Assembly: GCA_914767715.1 (NCBI GenBank)
Contig: OU612070.1
Span: 5,099,501-5,163,500, forward strand
Direction: 5' to 3'
Origin: Membranipora membranacea
Taxonomy: Eukaryota; Bryozoa; Gymnolaemata; Cheilostomatida; Membraniporidae
DNA: 64,000 nucleotides
The notes under the pieces are model-generated. The model was not told the DNA's origin. It made no database searches and saw nothing but the letters and a program-made list of their open reading frames with translations. Below, in pieces: positions 25,801-37,486 of the stretch. The position numbers and the translations under genes are program-made. The stretch's first letter is position 1; each line of letters starts with the position of its first letter.

Positions 25801-28800
25801 AAACCTTCTGAGAAATCTTTGTCTAACGCATTGAAAATGTTGGAGCCTATTATAGCTTTGCCACCCAAGTAAAGAACATATTATTTGCGTTAGACAAAGA
25901 TTTTCTCGCAAGGTTTTTATTGAGTATATCTTTTTATGCACACAGTTCAAGTGTCCAGACTCTGCCTCTCTTGCTAACATACCATTATCCCTAGTCTGAG
26001 CTCCCAAGACTATTGACCCACGCCTGACGGTAACCCCCCCCCCTCGAACATGCTGTTGATGAGCTACCCGGGCAGGTCTTAAGCTCACAAAACATGACAT
26101 CATATTAATATTTTCACATCGACTATGACCGTGACCCTGATTTGTTACAGTTATGATATAAGAGAAAGTTTAAAACCAGAGACAACTCCTGCTGAGGATA
26201 TCTTAGAGGGTCTGACCTGGACTAAAGAAGTACAAGTAGATATGTGTGAGAGAGCGATGGAGATCGAGTTCTATCCATTTAAAAAAGTAGGTGTGCCTCT
26301 GACACGTGGCTCCATCATTTCATCTGAGTGCATTATCAAATATTTTACATCTCATGTCTGTTCTGCTTCGGGTAAATCCCACTCGACTCCGCCTTTCTTG
26401 TCCGGTCAAGTTTGTGCTCCAAAACATTGCGGCCATGATGCCTGAGGTGTATCTTTCTTGCTTACATCTGATAATAAGGAATAGCCACAGCTAAAAAAAT
26501 TTTGGTAATCATTCCGTTTTATACACTATCAGAAAGCTCTCGCTCTTAGGATCTCAGAAAACCGATTTCAACGACGTCACCTTGCATTATTTTATCATTC
26601 TACATTATAATTCTTTCTTATTCTGAAATTTTCTTTGCCAAAAAGGCCCATTGAGAAAACATTTTTTGGGGAGCAACTTTAAATGTGTCAAGCCACTATC
26701 ACAAGATGTGCTTGATCACGTCGAGGCATTATAAGAATTTCTAGCGCTATCATGTCGGAACAAGAAAAACGCAACCGTATTTTCTCCCTCAAAAGACATG
26801 TCCAAAGTGGTTATGATATCCGGCACTTGAGAAAAATCCTTCTCACAGGTGACGATGCTTCTAGGAAATATCTTGGATGTGGCAATTGTCATGTTTTCAT
26901 GAAACATGGTTTTTTATTCAGCGGAAACTAATTCTGTGTAGGCAGTCAGCAGGGGTGTAATGGGTTGTATACCCATGTCGGAGTATGAGTGATTCAGTTA
27001 TGGCCAAAAAGTGTGTGTAGCCCTGCCTGATGTGCCGCCGGAGTCTAGATCACTAGGATACACCACAATCCTTCAACCTTAGGTTTTTCCTATCCTTGGA
27101 TTTAATGGCTACAAATTGCTATTGTAACCCCTTTAGCACCCCTACCCCAGACTCTTTGATATGTGTGCCTGACTGTTGGGCGAGCTTGACATGAATGTGA
27201 CGGCCAACTGTCATTAAGATAAGATGGGTTCACAACATTCTTATCTCGCGATTGTGTTACTTCTAGCTCAGAAATCCTGCTGTTCCTTCAATCTGATTAG
27301 TTGAGAGGGGGTATTAACCTCTCTGTTCTGATGAGGGTTTGTCTCTCCCAGATCTCAGGCTTTAACACCAACAAAGTCCGGAGCATGACTTCATAGACCG
27401 GATTATATAAACTTTCCTGAAAAGTGGCAAGCGAATCACATTCAGGTGTGAAGCTTAGAGAAAATTGTTTACGTACTTCAGTTCATGGAAATTTACAAAA
27501 ATGCTAGAAATACTGCTGACAAGGACAGTATGTTTGATGTAAACATGAAATTCTATCATGTTGTGCCTGTAAGCGTCCAACCTACGCAATGGGTCACAAT
27601 ACGACAATGTGAGTTGTCTGTGGGCTTTCCCTCGTCAGCAGGCTCATGGATGGTTCTCATATCTAATGAAGTCATCATGTTGAGGAAGGCAGCTGAATAA
27701 AATGAAATTTTAGCTTGCTAGGATTGCCAGTTTCTTGTTAGCATCCATCCCTCAAGTGATTAATTTTATTCACATTAGAAAATTGGCAGTAGGAGAATTC
27801 TCATATAATTGATATTGGTAGATTTTTTATGTCACTAGGGGCTCACCTCACAGCCACCAGGTCTTGTGTCACCCACACTTGGTTTAAAATTGTCTATTAT
27901 CATGTATATCTCTTATAGATAGAGCCAATCCAACCTTAACACATGAATCTGAAATCTGAATCACTAAGTCCCCCCCTCCTCCCCTACTTAATCACATAAT
28001 CTCTAGTTTTATGTTTTGCTGTTGCAGGTACCCTATTATAACTTCACCGAAGCGTTCGAGCGAGCCTCCACTGAGAAGAAGCTGGTACACTCTATAGTAT
28101 TGTGGGGAGCTCTGGACGACCAGTCCTGCTGAGGTTCAGCCCGCACTCTCCGGGAGACAATCCTGGAAAGTGCGGGCGTTATCTCTCTCCTCAAAGAGAG
28201 ATTCGTCTCAACTTGGGCTCTGGTCGCTGACCTCAAGGTACATCTCATCTTATTTTACCTCCAGTAGTAAAGAGAGAGGTTAAACAACTATAGTAGGAGA
28301 GTTAATATTAGCTAGTTTAGTGTACATTGTTTGGGGGGTGGCAGAATGTTAGCTATCATCAATCTTCACTAGCTAGCTTGAGAGTTTAATCATATAAAGA
28401 TTGAGTCACTAGCTAATGCTATTCTTGAATTTATCCATTACTAAACAACTGCTGCAAACGACACGTTATGTACAGAAAAGAGTTTCTGCTTATTAAAAAA
28501 CTAGTATTAAGCAGGCTTAGGTTGCGATCCAAAAGAAGTGAGAGCGTCTTTTTGAACAGCTGCCATTAATCATAACATAGAATAATATCATAGAAGTGAT
28601 GGCAAATCAAAACATCTACACGACCTGATGTAGCTGTAATCATGTACCACAATATTTTCAATAGTGAGTTTAAGCAGGGCGGGGAGGGGGGTCACATCCA
28701 CCCTCCCTGGTCTAAGAAGAAAATTTCTGAGTATAAAAGAAATATGGATAGAGATATATAAAAAAAATTAATAGAAATATAGGTTCAATCAACTATCATG

Positions 28801-31027
28801 TGATAAGTTGACGGAAAAGCTATCCAGTTTCCACAGTGTTCTAGAACAATTGTCCCATCAACAGATATAATTACTCATCACACTCTTTTCCTCTAGTAGA
28901 TAATATTTATAATCACCATACCATCAGATGCTACTGTAAGCTTGAGGTTTGATTGTTTTTCAATTGAGGTGTTTAGTCTTCTTGGCCTATTGGCTAAGAT
29001 CAAAGTGTCACTGCCAATGGCCGATTAGTGCCAGTTCAGTTTTGGCAGCTCGCTGCACACTTATGATTAGGAGGTCCTCTACGGCCTCACCTCTAGGACG
29101 CATTCTAGTTTTCTAGGACGTATCACATTCTCAGTATGAGGATTAGGGCACCTTGCGTCCCTCTTTAGGGGCAGCCAATCTTCTGTTTCTTAGCAAACAG
29201 CAATTGAGGTGTTTAGGCCATTAGTTGAAGTGTTGAGGGCCTTATTACACATCTCAACTATACATTGATATTTGTAGGATAGGCCATCTCCAACATGGTT
29301 ATGGAAATTTTATTGGCACAACTGATTGTTTGTTAACTTTGCTTGGCTAGAACAGGGGTGGATCATGACAGGAGTGGTGGTCCACCTTTGTCCAAAGGAC
29401 ACCTACATAAAGTAGGTTGAGTTATTTAAACTCCACCCTCTTAGATAACAGAATACCTTTAAATCAACATGGTTTTGAGTCTGAGCAGTTAGACGAGTCT
29501 TGACTCTTTTTTTCTTGCAGCACTTCAACACGCTTGAGTCGAGTCACCCAGAAGTCTATGCATTAGCTAAGCCATCAATGGATGTCTACTCATTCCCTGT
29601 GCAGCTTATTGTATCACATCCCAATGGTACAGTCATACATACACTCAATCTGAACGAGTTCATGGCTGTCGATGATGTGGAGGAGGAGGAAGAGGGGGCT
29701 GCAGACAACAAACCCGAAATTAGGTACAATCACGCAACTGCTCTCATATTTTAATTATTAATTCAAATGTCAACATCCGCAAGCATGGCTACTAAGTAAT
29801 TATGAGCAAGCAAAGAATGAAACATGGTTGTAAGCCGACTGCATTTGCCATGCCTCGAACTGAACTAAAATCTCACTCATCAGAAAGGAACACATACATG
29901 CATTCTGCATGGAATTGTTCACCTAGAGTGAGTGGTGTATGACATCCAAAGTTTTCTCCAAACAAGCCAATGAGACGATTCCATTTGAGTCATAAAACCA
30001 AGCGGGTGATTGACCAGTTGGGTGGGCTTTGTATGGGAAAAGGGTTAGGCCATGTAAGATTCTAAATAATGGGATTGTTCAGCAGCACCCTTACTATGGA
30101 ATGACTTAGGTTTGAGTCAATCCATAAACAGCCATGATCGCTGATAGTGATGAGGAGTGGCCTTGTGACTCGGCTACTATTTTAGTAGCCGCATGAAATG
30201 GCTAGGGGAGAAGGGTGTCCACAAATAGGAGTTGAGTAAGTTTTAAAATGTGACTCTACAGCCATCACTTGAAGTAACATGCTCCCAACCCTTGCGGCGT
30301 TCCTACACACAGCCGACACTTTCCCACATGGCTCACTTTGGTTTTGTTTGTCAAACTTTAATGACCAAGGAAGGAATAGGCATAATAGTTTTAATGAATG
30401 GAACAGAAAATAGGATATGTTGGCTCTTTGATCTAATACTGTTCATACCGGTACAGCAAGGGAAGGGTGACTAGGTTAAGTTTCGAATGGCAAGAAGCAG
30501 AAACAACCAAGAATGATGTGGTGGGTGTTGGTCTACTGAGTCACAAAGCAGCAGTGGGCGGCTGGGCACTTGATCGTCTAGAAATAGATTTAATATAAGC
30601 TAGTAATGGTAGGTGGTGCAGTGATGAAATTAGACGATAATCAATATCGACCAGAAAAGGAATGCTCTGTCACTGTCATTAGCGGACAGGGTCACAACCT
30701 TCTTAACCCAACTGATAAACAAGATCCTAGGACTAAATATAGTAAATTTAAACATCATATTATTATTTATATTTATCATAATCATGTCTCCTCTGACTGT
30801 AAAGCTGGAAACTTTTGTGATGACCACTGCTCAGTGCTTTCTATTTTGTCTTCTTTATTCTATTTTTGACCCTGAAAGTCATACACCATACATACTTCAA
30901 ACTATAGTTCCTTTTCCTTTGTTCTATTTTTAGCTCTGACAGTTACGCTCCATTTAGAGATGACAATCAGAGGTATATTGACTTCCTAGTGGAGGGTCTG
31001 AAAAAGTCAGGTGTTCTTTATGCTTAA
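16840..31027 (+). CDS. SELENON: Selenoprotein N (SELENON), complete
   Basis: Eleven exons: 16840-17133, 17532-17651, 20254-20385, 22646-22836, 23377-23532, 23984-24135, 25294-25405, 26151-26286, 28028-28237, 29521-29723 and 30934-31027. They join in phase to 599 residues plus stop, close to the usual ~590. The N terminus is acidic, with a membrane anchor at about residues 66-87 ([19 protein letters not shown]). An EF-hand calcium loop follows at D115-E126 ([12 protein letters not shown]). Conserved blocks include [16 protein letters not shown] and [12 protein letters not shown], where U466 is UGA at 28130-28132. The family is an ER-membrane redox protein that works with SERCA in calcium handling; the SCUG site is its reductase motif. 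Exon 10 carries an acidic Glu run not typical of vertebrates. The start ATG is the only one that leads straight into the anchor. Confidence 0.95.
17937..18126 (+). repeat. Dispersed repeat, copy 2 (SELENON intron 2)
   Basis: Diverged copy of 14282-14496 in the same orientation, lacking the palindromic ccaaggagttaactccttgg segment. It lies inside SELENON intron 2, so one copy is intergenic and one intronic. Confidence 0.8.
19388..19466 (+). repeat. ~25-bp tandem repeat, three copies
   Basis: Unit tatctacccatcagct-actgt is repeated three times; the third has a small duplication of atcag. Located in SELENON intron 2. Confidence 0.8.
21340..22180 (+). repeat. 32-bp minisatellite inside a tRNA-derived SINE (SELENON intron 3)
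   Basis: About 25 copies of a 32-bp unit (gttagagcgcccgtcctcta + ccatgccagcgt) fill 21350-22155. Units alternate between agcTccc and agcGccc variants. Just left lies a tRNA A-box-like sequence (ggtcagctcagttggttaga, from 21340). Just right lies a B-box-like sequence (gggttcaaatc, 22167-22177). The array therefore appears to be an expansion of the segment between the two promoter boxes of a tRNA-derived SINE. Another A-box-like ggtagctcagttagttagct lies near 21246. Confidence 0.9.
24240..25000 (+). repeat. Diverged ~400-bp tandem duplication in SELENON intron 6
   Basis: Blocks at about 24240-24600 and 24665-25000 share ttttccaccatt, tccatttacacatttcatt-c (with differences), gggtttctac, and a gggtaacagtc tail. 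The first copy has amplified gggtaacagtccggttaga three times (24510-24570). Confidence 0.7.
25801..25916. repeat. Short hairpin in SELENON intron 7
   Basis: Arms 25801-25830 and 25886-25916 pair almost fully over aatctttgtctaacgca around a 55-base loop. Confidence 0.75.
28130..28177 (+). promoter_or_regulatory. Selenocysteine UGA codon and redefinition stem-loop
   Basis: The in-frame TGA at 28130-28132 lies in SELENON exon 9 between Cys and Gly codons. Six bases later a stem begins: gcccgcact (28139-28147) pairs perfectly with agtgcgggc (28169-28177). Inside, ccggg (28150-28154) pairs with cctgg (one G-U pair) around a 7-base loop. Vertebrate SELENON has a known selenocysteine redefinition element at this place; the matching position and frame are seen directly here, while its function in this animal is inferred. 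Confidence 0.92.
28977..29200 (+). mobile_element. U2-snRNA-headed SINE with 16-bp target duplication
   Basis: The first ~30 bases (cttcttggcctattggctaa, then gatcaaagtg) resemble the 5' end of U2 snRNA (CUUCUCGGCCUUUUGGCUAAGAUCAAGUG). The element is flanked by identical 16-bp repeats caattgaggtgtttag at 28961-28976 and 29201-29216, as expected for LINE-driven insertion. A longer copy lies on the minus strand at 36285-36593. Located in SELENON intron 9. Confidence 0.85.
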
Positions 31028-31495
31028 AATGCTCTCAACGATTAACACAATTTAAATCGACTCTGAATAAAATTAATTAATCTATTTTTGACATATACCA
31101 TCAACCATCCAGCGGTCTTGCACTCTGATGGTGCTTCATTATGGATACTGACAGTTATTTTTATATTATATCTTGTTGAATAATGCTTTGATGCCGTAAG
31201 AAGGCATGCACTCTTCCAATGAATGATCTGAACGAATGATTTGTTAGTTTTCTTGTTTTTATTTTTACAAGCAATCAAACAGCCTGCCATATGCAATGAT
31301 CTGCCTTATATAAGATGCCTTATTTTGTTTTCCAAGATCTGATCGTTAAAGCTGACTTTATTATGTATATTAACTTGTTTTTTTTTTGGCTACTGGTTGG
31401 TACAAATATCAATATATTGGTGTTAAAGATTTAATTATATGGATGTATCAGTTAAATTAGCTGTTTATATTTGAGGTTTTATGCATAGTCCCGGT

Positions 31496-31564
31496 AAATT
31501 GAATTTATGATGACCTCTTTGTAAACCCCCTGTGGGAGAAAGATGGTTTGATGCCCTTTAATTT
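31496..31564 (+). promoter_or_regulatory. SECIS element in SELENON 3' UTR
   Basis: Starts 480 bases after the stop. The quartet ATGA is at 31507-31510; twelve bases later comes the apical AA (31523-31524), then ccccc/gggag mini-stem and the 3' TGA at 31549-31551. The inner helix pairs acctcttt with aaagatggt (one bulge); the lower helix pairs aaattgaa with ttaattt. The apical mini-stem suggests form 2. This is the element needed to decode the UGA as Sec; no other good candidate was seen in the 3' UTR. Confidence 0.85.
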
Positions 31565-31746
31565 TCTAAGCTATGCTTTTTCCCAAATTATTATGCTGCT
31601 AATTTAATCTGGTTACCCTGTATTCAGTCTTATGTTCATCAGACAAATTTGTAATGTAGTTTGAAATATTTTGATATTTTACACTTGTTTATAGATTCAA
31701 TACTGTTTTGTATGGTGGATGGTGTTTTCATCACAGTCAATTTCGG

Positions 31747-31752
31747 AATAAA
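31747..31752 (+). terminator. Candidate polyadenylation signal of SELENON
   Basis: AATAAA downstream of the SECIS. An earlier AATAAA near 31066 would remove the SECIS, so it should not be the main site. Confidence 0.5.
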
Positions 31753-32842
31753 CTTGATGATATATCAGTGACCTAACAGATTTATTTGTATTCCACTGTC
31801 GAAATACCCTGGGGTATTGTATAAAACAGTTGGCGAGCTCTGGTAAAAATAAAAATTGGATCTCATGAATATTTCTTGGCGCCATCATGGAAATATGATT
31901 TTCTGTGTATTGCAATATTCGCCTCGACTATAATATTGTCCTTCAGTCGACTAGAGTGTCTATACTGTGTCTTAATACTTAGTCCTACTCACCTTCAATT
32001 AATTTTTTATCACTGATCACATGTGGCTCATCTTATATTGCACTCTTAGATAAATCAATGGGCATGTGTTACAACCACGGAAAAACATTATTGATAACTT
32101 CCTAACATCAGAACTATGTAATTAAATGTTTTATGCAAGACAATTAGACAGTTTTTTGTTTTAATGTTAAAAAAAATGCTCTTTGCTATACATTATCTAT
32201 ACATTTGATGTTATCATAGTAGTACATATCATATAAATCATACGCTGTGACAGGGAATGCATGCACATGCTGATTAGATGAATAGATTATTAATGCACAA
32301 ACAGCATGACAACACTGAGTATAAGAAGTCCCCGGCAAGTTCTTGCTTAGTTGTCTTAGAGAAGGTGTCAAGAGAAGCTAGTTCATTTTGTGCTTTAGGA
32401 GTTGTGCCTTCTCTTTTGTAATACGCGTGTATATGCTAAAGCTGTCATATATTATTGATTTTACTGCCACAATGAATGGTATAAATTTGAAGGCTCCCAG
32501 AACTTACCTTATACAGGCAGGTGACAGTGACACTACAACAGCACATTTACTGTTGACATTCACACACACTTAAAATATTGTGAAAACGTAAGAATTTATA
32601 ATAATATTACGTTTATTGTCAGTGACAATTCATTATTTTGAATGTTTCTCATTGTCAATTTCATTGTTAATTCCTAAATTCTAGTTCTACTTCTATTTTA
32701 GCTTTTGATTAATACCACAACAGTCCTCTACCGTTACCCCAGATATGGATCTATTGGCTCTAACCTTTTATTCATTAATTTATTATTTATTTATTAGTTA
32801 TTGTTGCTATTTCCCAGGTTGGTGAAGCTGAACTGATTCACA

Positions 32843-33773
32843 ATGAAGTACTCCTTCCAGCTGATCTTTGCTTCTGTGTGTATATGCGCACTATTCAGTT
32901 TGGCGGCAGTGAAGGCTTATGACGACGGCAGTGTCGACGATTGTCTCTACGCCTGCTACTTTTGCTTTGCCGTAAGTTTTTTTTAATTTAATTTTGTATT
33001 TCAAAAGGGCATCACAATTGATTAACAACTAGATTGGACTTAGCCTGAGTACCTACCCTAGTATACTCAGGGCAACATGGAGCGTTTTCTTAGGACCTTG
33101 AGCTATATTTCATCATCTCAGTTAAAGGTTTTTCAGTAAAGCTTTCAGTTATTCAAATTTTAAATTACATCGGACACCTCAAACAAACCAGATTCATAAT
33201 TGGGTCACTGATTATTTAAACAATTATCATTACAAAATTGGTTGATATTGGTAGAGAAATGTGATATTGCCATGCCGCTTCTTTTCATGTACGCATTAAG
33301 GTGGAACGCTGCTCAAAATTTAAAGTGGCACCCAAATGGTTACTTTAATTGTTGTAAGGGATAATTGTGTATTTATACTGCCAGCAAAATAAAAAACCTT
33401 TCACTACGGGTTTAAATTTTCAGCGATTGAATTTTTGCATTCAGTTCATGAATTGTTCTTTTATGAGATTGATTCTCAATGATTAACAACTGACAATCCA
33501 AAGCAGGTGGTCGGTCTCGATAAACTGTAGGTAATAAAATAATATGTAGGCAATGAATAAAACAGTAGCTTTTGTAGGTAATAAAACAATTATAGATTTG
33601 TCTCCTTCTAGGACCCTGATACTGAAAGCCTTATGTTGGACTGTGCAAACAGCTTCTGTATGGCAGAGAAAGATGTCAAACCAGCTACAAGATCGATTAT
33701 AGCGAAATGTCCTTATTTCTCTAATGAGAAAACGCTGGCTCTCATGGAAAAACTATTCAAATACAAAGAATAG
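32843..33773 (+). CDS. Eclosion-hormone-type secreted peptide precursor (96 aa)
   Basis: Exons 32843-32971 and 33612-33773 join in phase 0. A signal peptide covers about residues 1-25 (hydrophobic FQLIFASVCICALFSLAAV). The mature part has six cysteines: C-x3-C-x2-C-x12-C-x4-C-x16-C, beginning DDCLYACYFC, and ends KCPYF followed by a Leu/Lys-rich tail. Arthropod eclosion hormones have C-x3-C-x2-C, then a C-x3-C pair and a last cysteine followed closely by Phe, so spacing and order agree well. Related peptides are known in echinoderms. An acceptor (tttcccag) just before the ATG implies a non-coding first exon upstream. There are no dibasic cleavage sites in the middle, so one peptide per precursor. 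The receptor would be a membrane guanylate cyclase if it is a true family member. Candidate AATAAA at 34109-34114. Confidence 0.65.
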
Positions 33774-36065
33774 AAAATAGTAGTTGATCTGATTTACCGA
33801 TAATTTTATTAGTATGCTCTCTTCTATTATAATATTCGTAATATATTGATTGTTTTTATGCTAAGCAAAAATGAAAAATAATTCAACAATATTTTTTGTG
33901 TGACTCTGAGTTTGTGAATGCACAGGTATAATAATTTAATATGATATTAACCTAATATTAATTACAATAATTCATAATACTTTTATTTGATGTAACACAT
34001 GTTCATGGTTTCAAGAAAACTTTTGTGATTCATTATTATTTTAATCCAATAATCGACGTACTATAATGGATTATGTATGTGTGGAGAGATAGGAATGGAA
34101 TACTCAAAAATAAACGTGAGGTTTTTAATCCGATGATCTCACATGAACATATTGTCTTTGTTTCAAATGCAAACCTGCAAAGGGGAGAATAATTAAATGC
34201 TACTAATAGATATCCAGGCACAGTTTTGAGTTAAGTTTTGAAGTGACAACTTAAAACATCAACTTGTTGAAATTTACTGATTGAATGAGGCAATTGCCAA
34301 GAAAACAGTTTTCCCTCGAGAATCACCTTATAGATGGCCATGCGTAAAATGTGAGATCAATCATTCCGTTGCACAATGCTCAAGGGAAATATCACTCTGC
34401 TAATACGTTGTTAAAATCTAAGATGATGAATCTCTTATCAACAAGAGGTTTCAACCATCTTAATTTAATCATGCCTTGTCGCTTAGTATTTCAAAAGCTT
34501 TTTTTTTTAAATTCTGTAGGGTACTGAGCAAAGACACTCAACCAAAGCTGTTTACCATATCCCCATGTTATTGTTTGAGTCATACTCCAGGATTCTATGA
34601 AGGAATGGTTGGTTAATTGTGACCCAAACTGTGCTCCTCTGGTTAAGCTCAATCACCTGCACATAAAATGATGCATATTGATGAGAATGAGAGTAACCAC
34701 ATTTCCATATGGATTTGGGGGTCGGCCTAGATCTGAGCTGAGTTGTCACCTCTTGACTTGCCCTACGAAACATGCATCTATTCCCATGGGTAGAGCTGAG
34801 CTGATACTTCAAAGAAAAACTGCTCTCACAACTCAGCGTCAACTTAACCTTCGAGCTCAGTGTGAACCGGGAGGTATTCCCATGACTCGAAGAGCCCCGT
34901 AAATAGAGTCAAGGTCGATCTATGGAACTGCAGTGCATAGCCTAGCACTTTATCACTATATGGGTCACCGGGTCACAGGGTCTGAGCAAACTATCTGACT
35001 CTCACTTATGTTTTGTACACACGGTTAAGATCATAGTCTATGCTCTATGGTAAAGATGAAATACTATCATGATATTTAAATATAATTTTTCAAATTACTG
35101 ACATTATATGGAAATTTGACTGCCGATAACATTTATGAGGTACTGAGTGTGATTTGGAACCCTCTATGTGAGGGAATATGGAACATGACAAACAAGCCTC
35201 TATAGCCGCCATCAAATCAAACTTATTCATGTTCTCTTGTGCTAAGTTGTGGTATGGCTGGCAATAACATTCTGTCGTCGGCTTTAGCTGCTTTATGAAA
35301 GATAGTATTTCTGTCCATCCATACGGAAAAGACATTATAGACTTTCTCATGCCTCATTTATATAGTAGTCCCTGCAGTCTGAAAGATACAGTTGTTGAAG
35401 CAGGGATCCAAGTGGTAAGAATACAATTTTTTCACCATGTTTAATAACTAAAACCTATCCACAGTTGATCAAGGTTTAATTATCGCCACCATGCTACAAA
35501 AAATAATTCGATTACGGTTTAAGTTGGTGCTTGGACTTTAACATTTTGTCATCTTCATTATTGCTTGCTTCTACAGTAAATTATTCAATCATTTTTAAAG
35601 TTTACCAACCAGCGAAACTCACAACATGTATCTGTCAAGGCGAGTCAATCATAATTATTGGATTAGAATTTGAAACCATATCTCTCTTATTAGTGATGTG
35701 TATTTACTTACAGTTATATTGACAAAAACTTGTGTAAGAAATTTTGAGCATTTTGTTTAGTTGTGGTATTGTACTGTTGTAGTATAAGTTTTTTTGAGGA
35801 TTCTTTGTTTCCAGCGCCAGCCTACAGCTGCAACTTTAGAAACCTGAATTTTCAAAAGTCGCTAATTATTTCCGTTCAGCAACAAAATAATGTTATTGAT
35901 AATCACTGGTAACGCTTGTAGATCTGGCCACGATTCATAAAACATTTGTATGTCATCTTTGTGTCACTGTGCATGATGAATTCAATGTTTTGTGTAGGCT
36001 CTGTTGATGAATGTGAAACTAAATTAAAAATAGAAAAAGTGGGCCACCTTGTTTCTATCTTTTTG
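33774..36065. other. Intergenic, few features
   Basis: AT-rich sequence downstream of the peptide gene. Apart from the repeat at 34552-34902, I see no exon with paired splice sites. Confidence 0.4.
34552..34902 (-). repeat. Dispersed repeat matching THAP exon 3
   Basis: Read on the minus strand, this region aligns with 3090-3245. Shared strings are gggctctt-gag-cat, cactgagc-cgaagg, and caagaggtgacaactcag. It has about 85 extra bases in the middle. It has a long open frame on the minus strand (RASQEVTTQL is shared with the THAP model), but no complete gene. Confidence 0.75.
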
Positions 36066-36190
36066 GTCATAGCTCAATTGTTTAAGTGCAGTCCTTTCAT
36101 ATGAGAGGTCCTGTTTTCTGCTCCCTCCTGGCGGTTGTGGTGGTGTCAGGAAGGGCATCTGGACACGATCGCTCCGGTTTTACATCAGTA
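36066..36190 (+). mobile_element. tRNA-derived SINE with LINE-type tail
   Basis: A diverged A-box-like catagctcaattgtttaagt and B-box-like gaggtcctgttttctgctcc are followed by gtcaggaagggcatctgg, a tail motif common in SINE/LINE families of many animals. The boxes are decayed, so it is an old copy. Confidence 0.65.
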
Positions 36191-36284
36191 TTAAGTCTGT
36201 AGAGCTGCCAGAAAAACTCCAATCTAGGTGTTTTGTGGGGTATCACAACTAAAATCATGGCAGTTTTTATCCTTTGTATTTATT

Positions 36285-36593
36285 GTTTAGCGAAGTAAAG
36301 AAGGTTCGGCCCTTAAGAGAGTAACAAGGTGCCCTAAATCCTTGTACAGCGGAAAACTAATAGAGTGATGCATCCTAGACTCGAGGAGAATTTATGTTAG
36401 ACTCCTTCGCCCACAAGTGACCACCTAAAGTGTGCAGCAGCCTGCACCCATAAACTGAAACAGCAGGCGCTTCACTTAGACTTGTCACATTGCAACTTTT
36501 TGTGTTTTGTGGCCTCGTGACAAAGCTACACTTAACTAATCATCTATGGATATTGGCAGTGACCCTTTGATCTTAGCAGATAGGCTACGATCC
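36285..36593 (-). mobile_element. U2-snRNA-headed SINE, long copy
   Basis: On the minus strand it starts cctatctgctaagatcaaag, matching the U2-like head of the copy at 28977. The rest aligns through gctgcacactt, ctaggatgcat and tagggcaccttg to the same end. It has an extra ~85 bp in the middle compared with the first copy. This shows a true dispersed family, not a lone U2 fragment. Confidence 0.75.
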
Positions 36594-37486
36594 TGCTAGA
36601 CCAATAACAGCGACTTTAATTATCCATCCACCTTATTTCATACAAGTCAAAGTGGTAATGATATAATACCAAGTAAAGAGATCTTTCCTTCCTGCAATTA
36701 TTTCTTATTCCTAAGAGTTTTCAAATTCAATCTTCTGGTTTGATATTAAGAAAGACTCCAAGATTGAATTGGTAAAATTCATGATTGCCTGTCAAATAAT
36801 GAAACGATTTCCTCTGCTAGCATAGTGGGAAGAAAAAGATAATGAGGCAATATCATCAAGTCATATCACGCTTTACAGCTATGGTGTGGTACACCATCAG
36901 TGCATAATTTCCTCACACTGTCTGCAGTCTTTTTGAAGGCATGCAATTCAAGTCCGCGCAAGGCCAACTCTTAGCTCAAGGATTAAATCATAAAGTGCAC
37001 AACATAACAGCAGAAACGGAACGCTATGTCATAAGATTTGTATGGTAGCATTTGCAACAAACGAAATTCACACAATCTCTTTCATTAGGCTGATTGGGTA
37101 TTGACATGCTTATGATGAGAGCTCCGTGGGTGGGTCATCAAATTGATCTCCTAATAGATTAGCCCATCATTATCATGTTTAGGTAGCGACAGATTCCCGT
37201 TTCTCGGTATTAATTGGTAGATCATTGATTTGTGATATACTATTTTCCTATACTATCATATTATACTGGACTAACCATATTCACGTCATTTTGTTAAACA
37301 GAACAGTGCACAGTGTTTAGGATCGTACCTACAACATAAGTGCTTCTGCTAGGTTGAGGTTTACATCAAAATAGAAATGGCAACTCATTTCAAAGCATTT
37401 CATAATTGGTTATCATGCAATCTTTTGAGTCCCATCATTATTGGTAGGGCATTACCATAATAATGCTGAAGTCAGCTGTAGTTATG

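Noticed and set aside
25744-26103. 119-aa minus-strand frame in SELENON intron 7
   Set aside because: Overlaps a hairpin repeat, which explains the repeated Arg/Phe-rich strings; no protein family.
26151-26290. SELENON exon 8 ending at 26290 (gtag then gtgtgc donor)
   Set aside because: This breaks the frame into exon 9; the donor gtaggt at 26287 keeps [12 protein letters not shown], which fits the family.
28977-29010. Functional U2 snRNA gene
   Set aside because: Only the first ~30 bases match U2; the Sm site and later stems are absent, and flanking duplications show a retroposed element.
30606-30869. 87-aa frame in SELENON intron 10
   Set aside because: No splice support and low-complexity Ile/Tyr/His end; judged chance.
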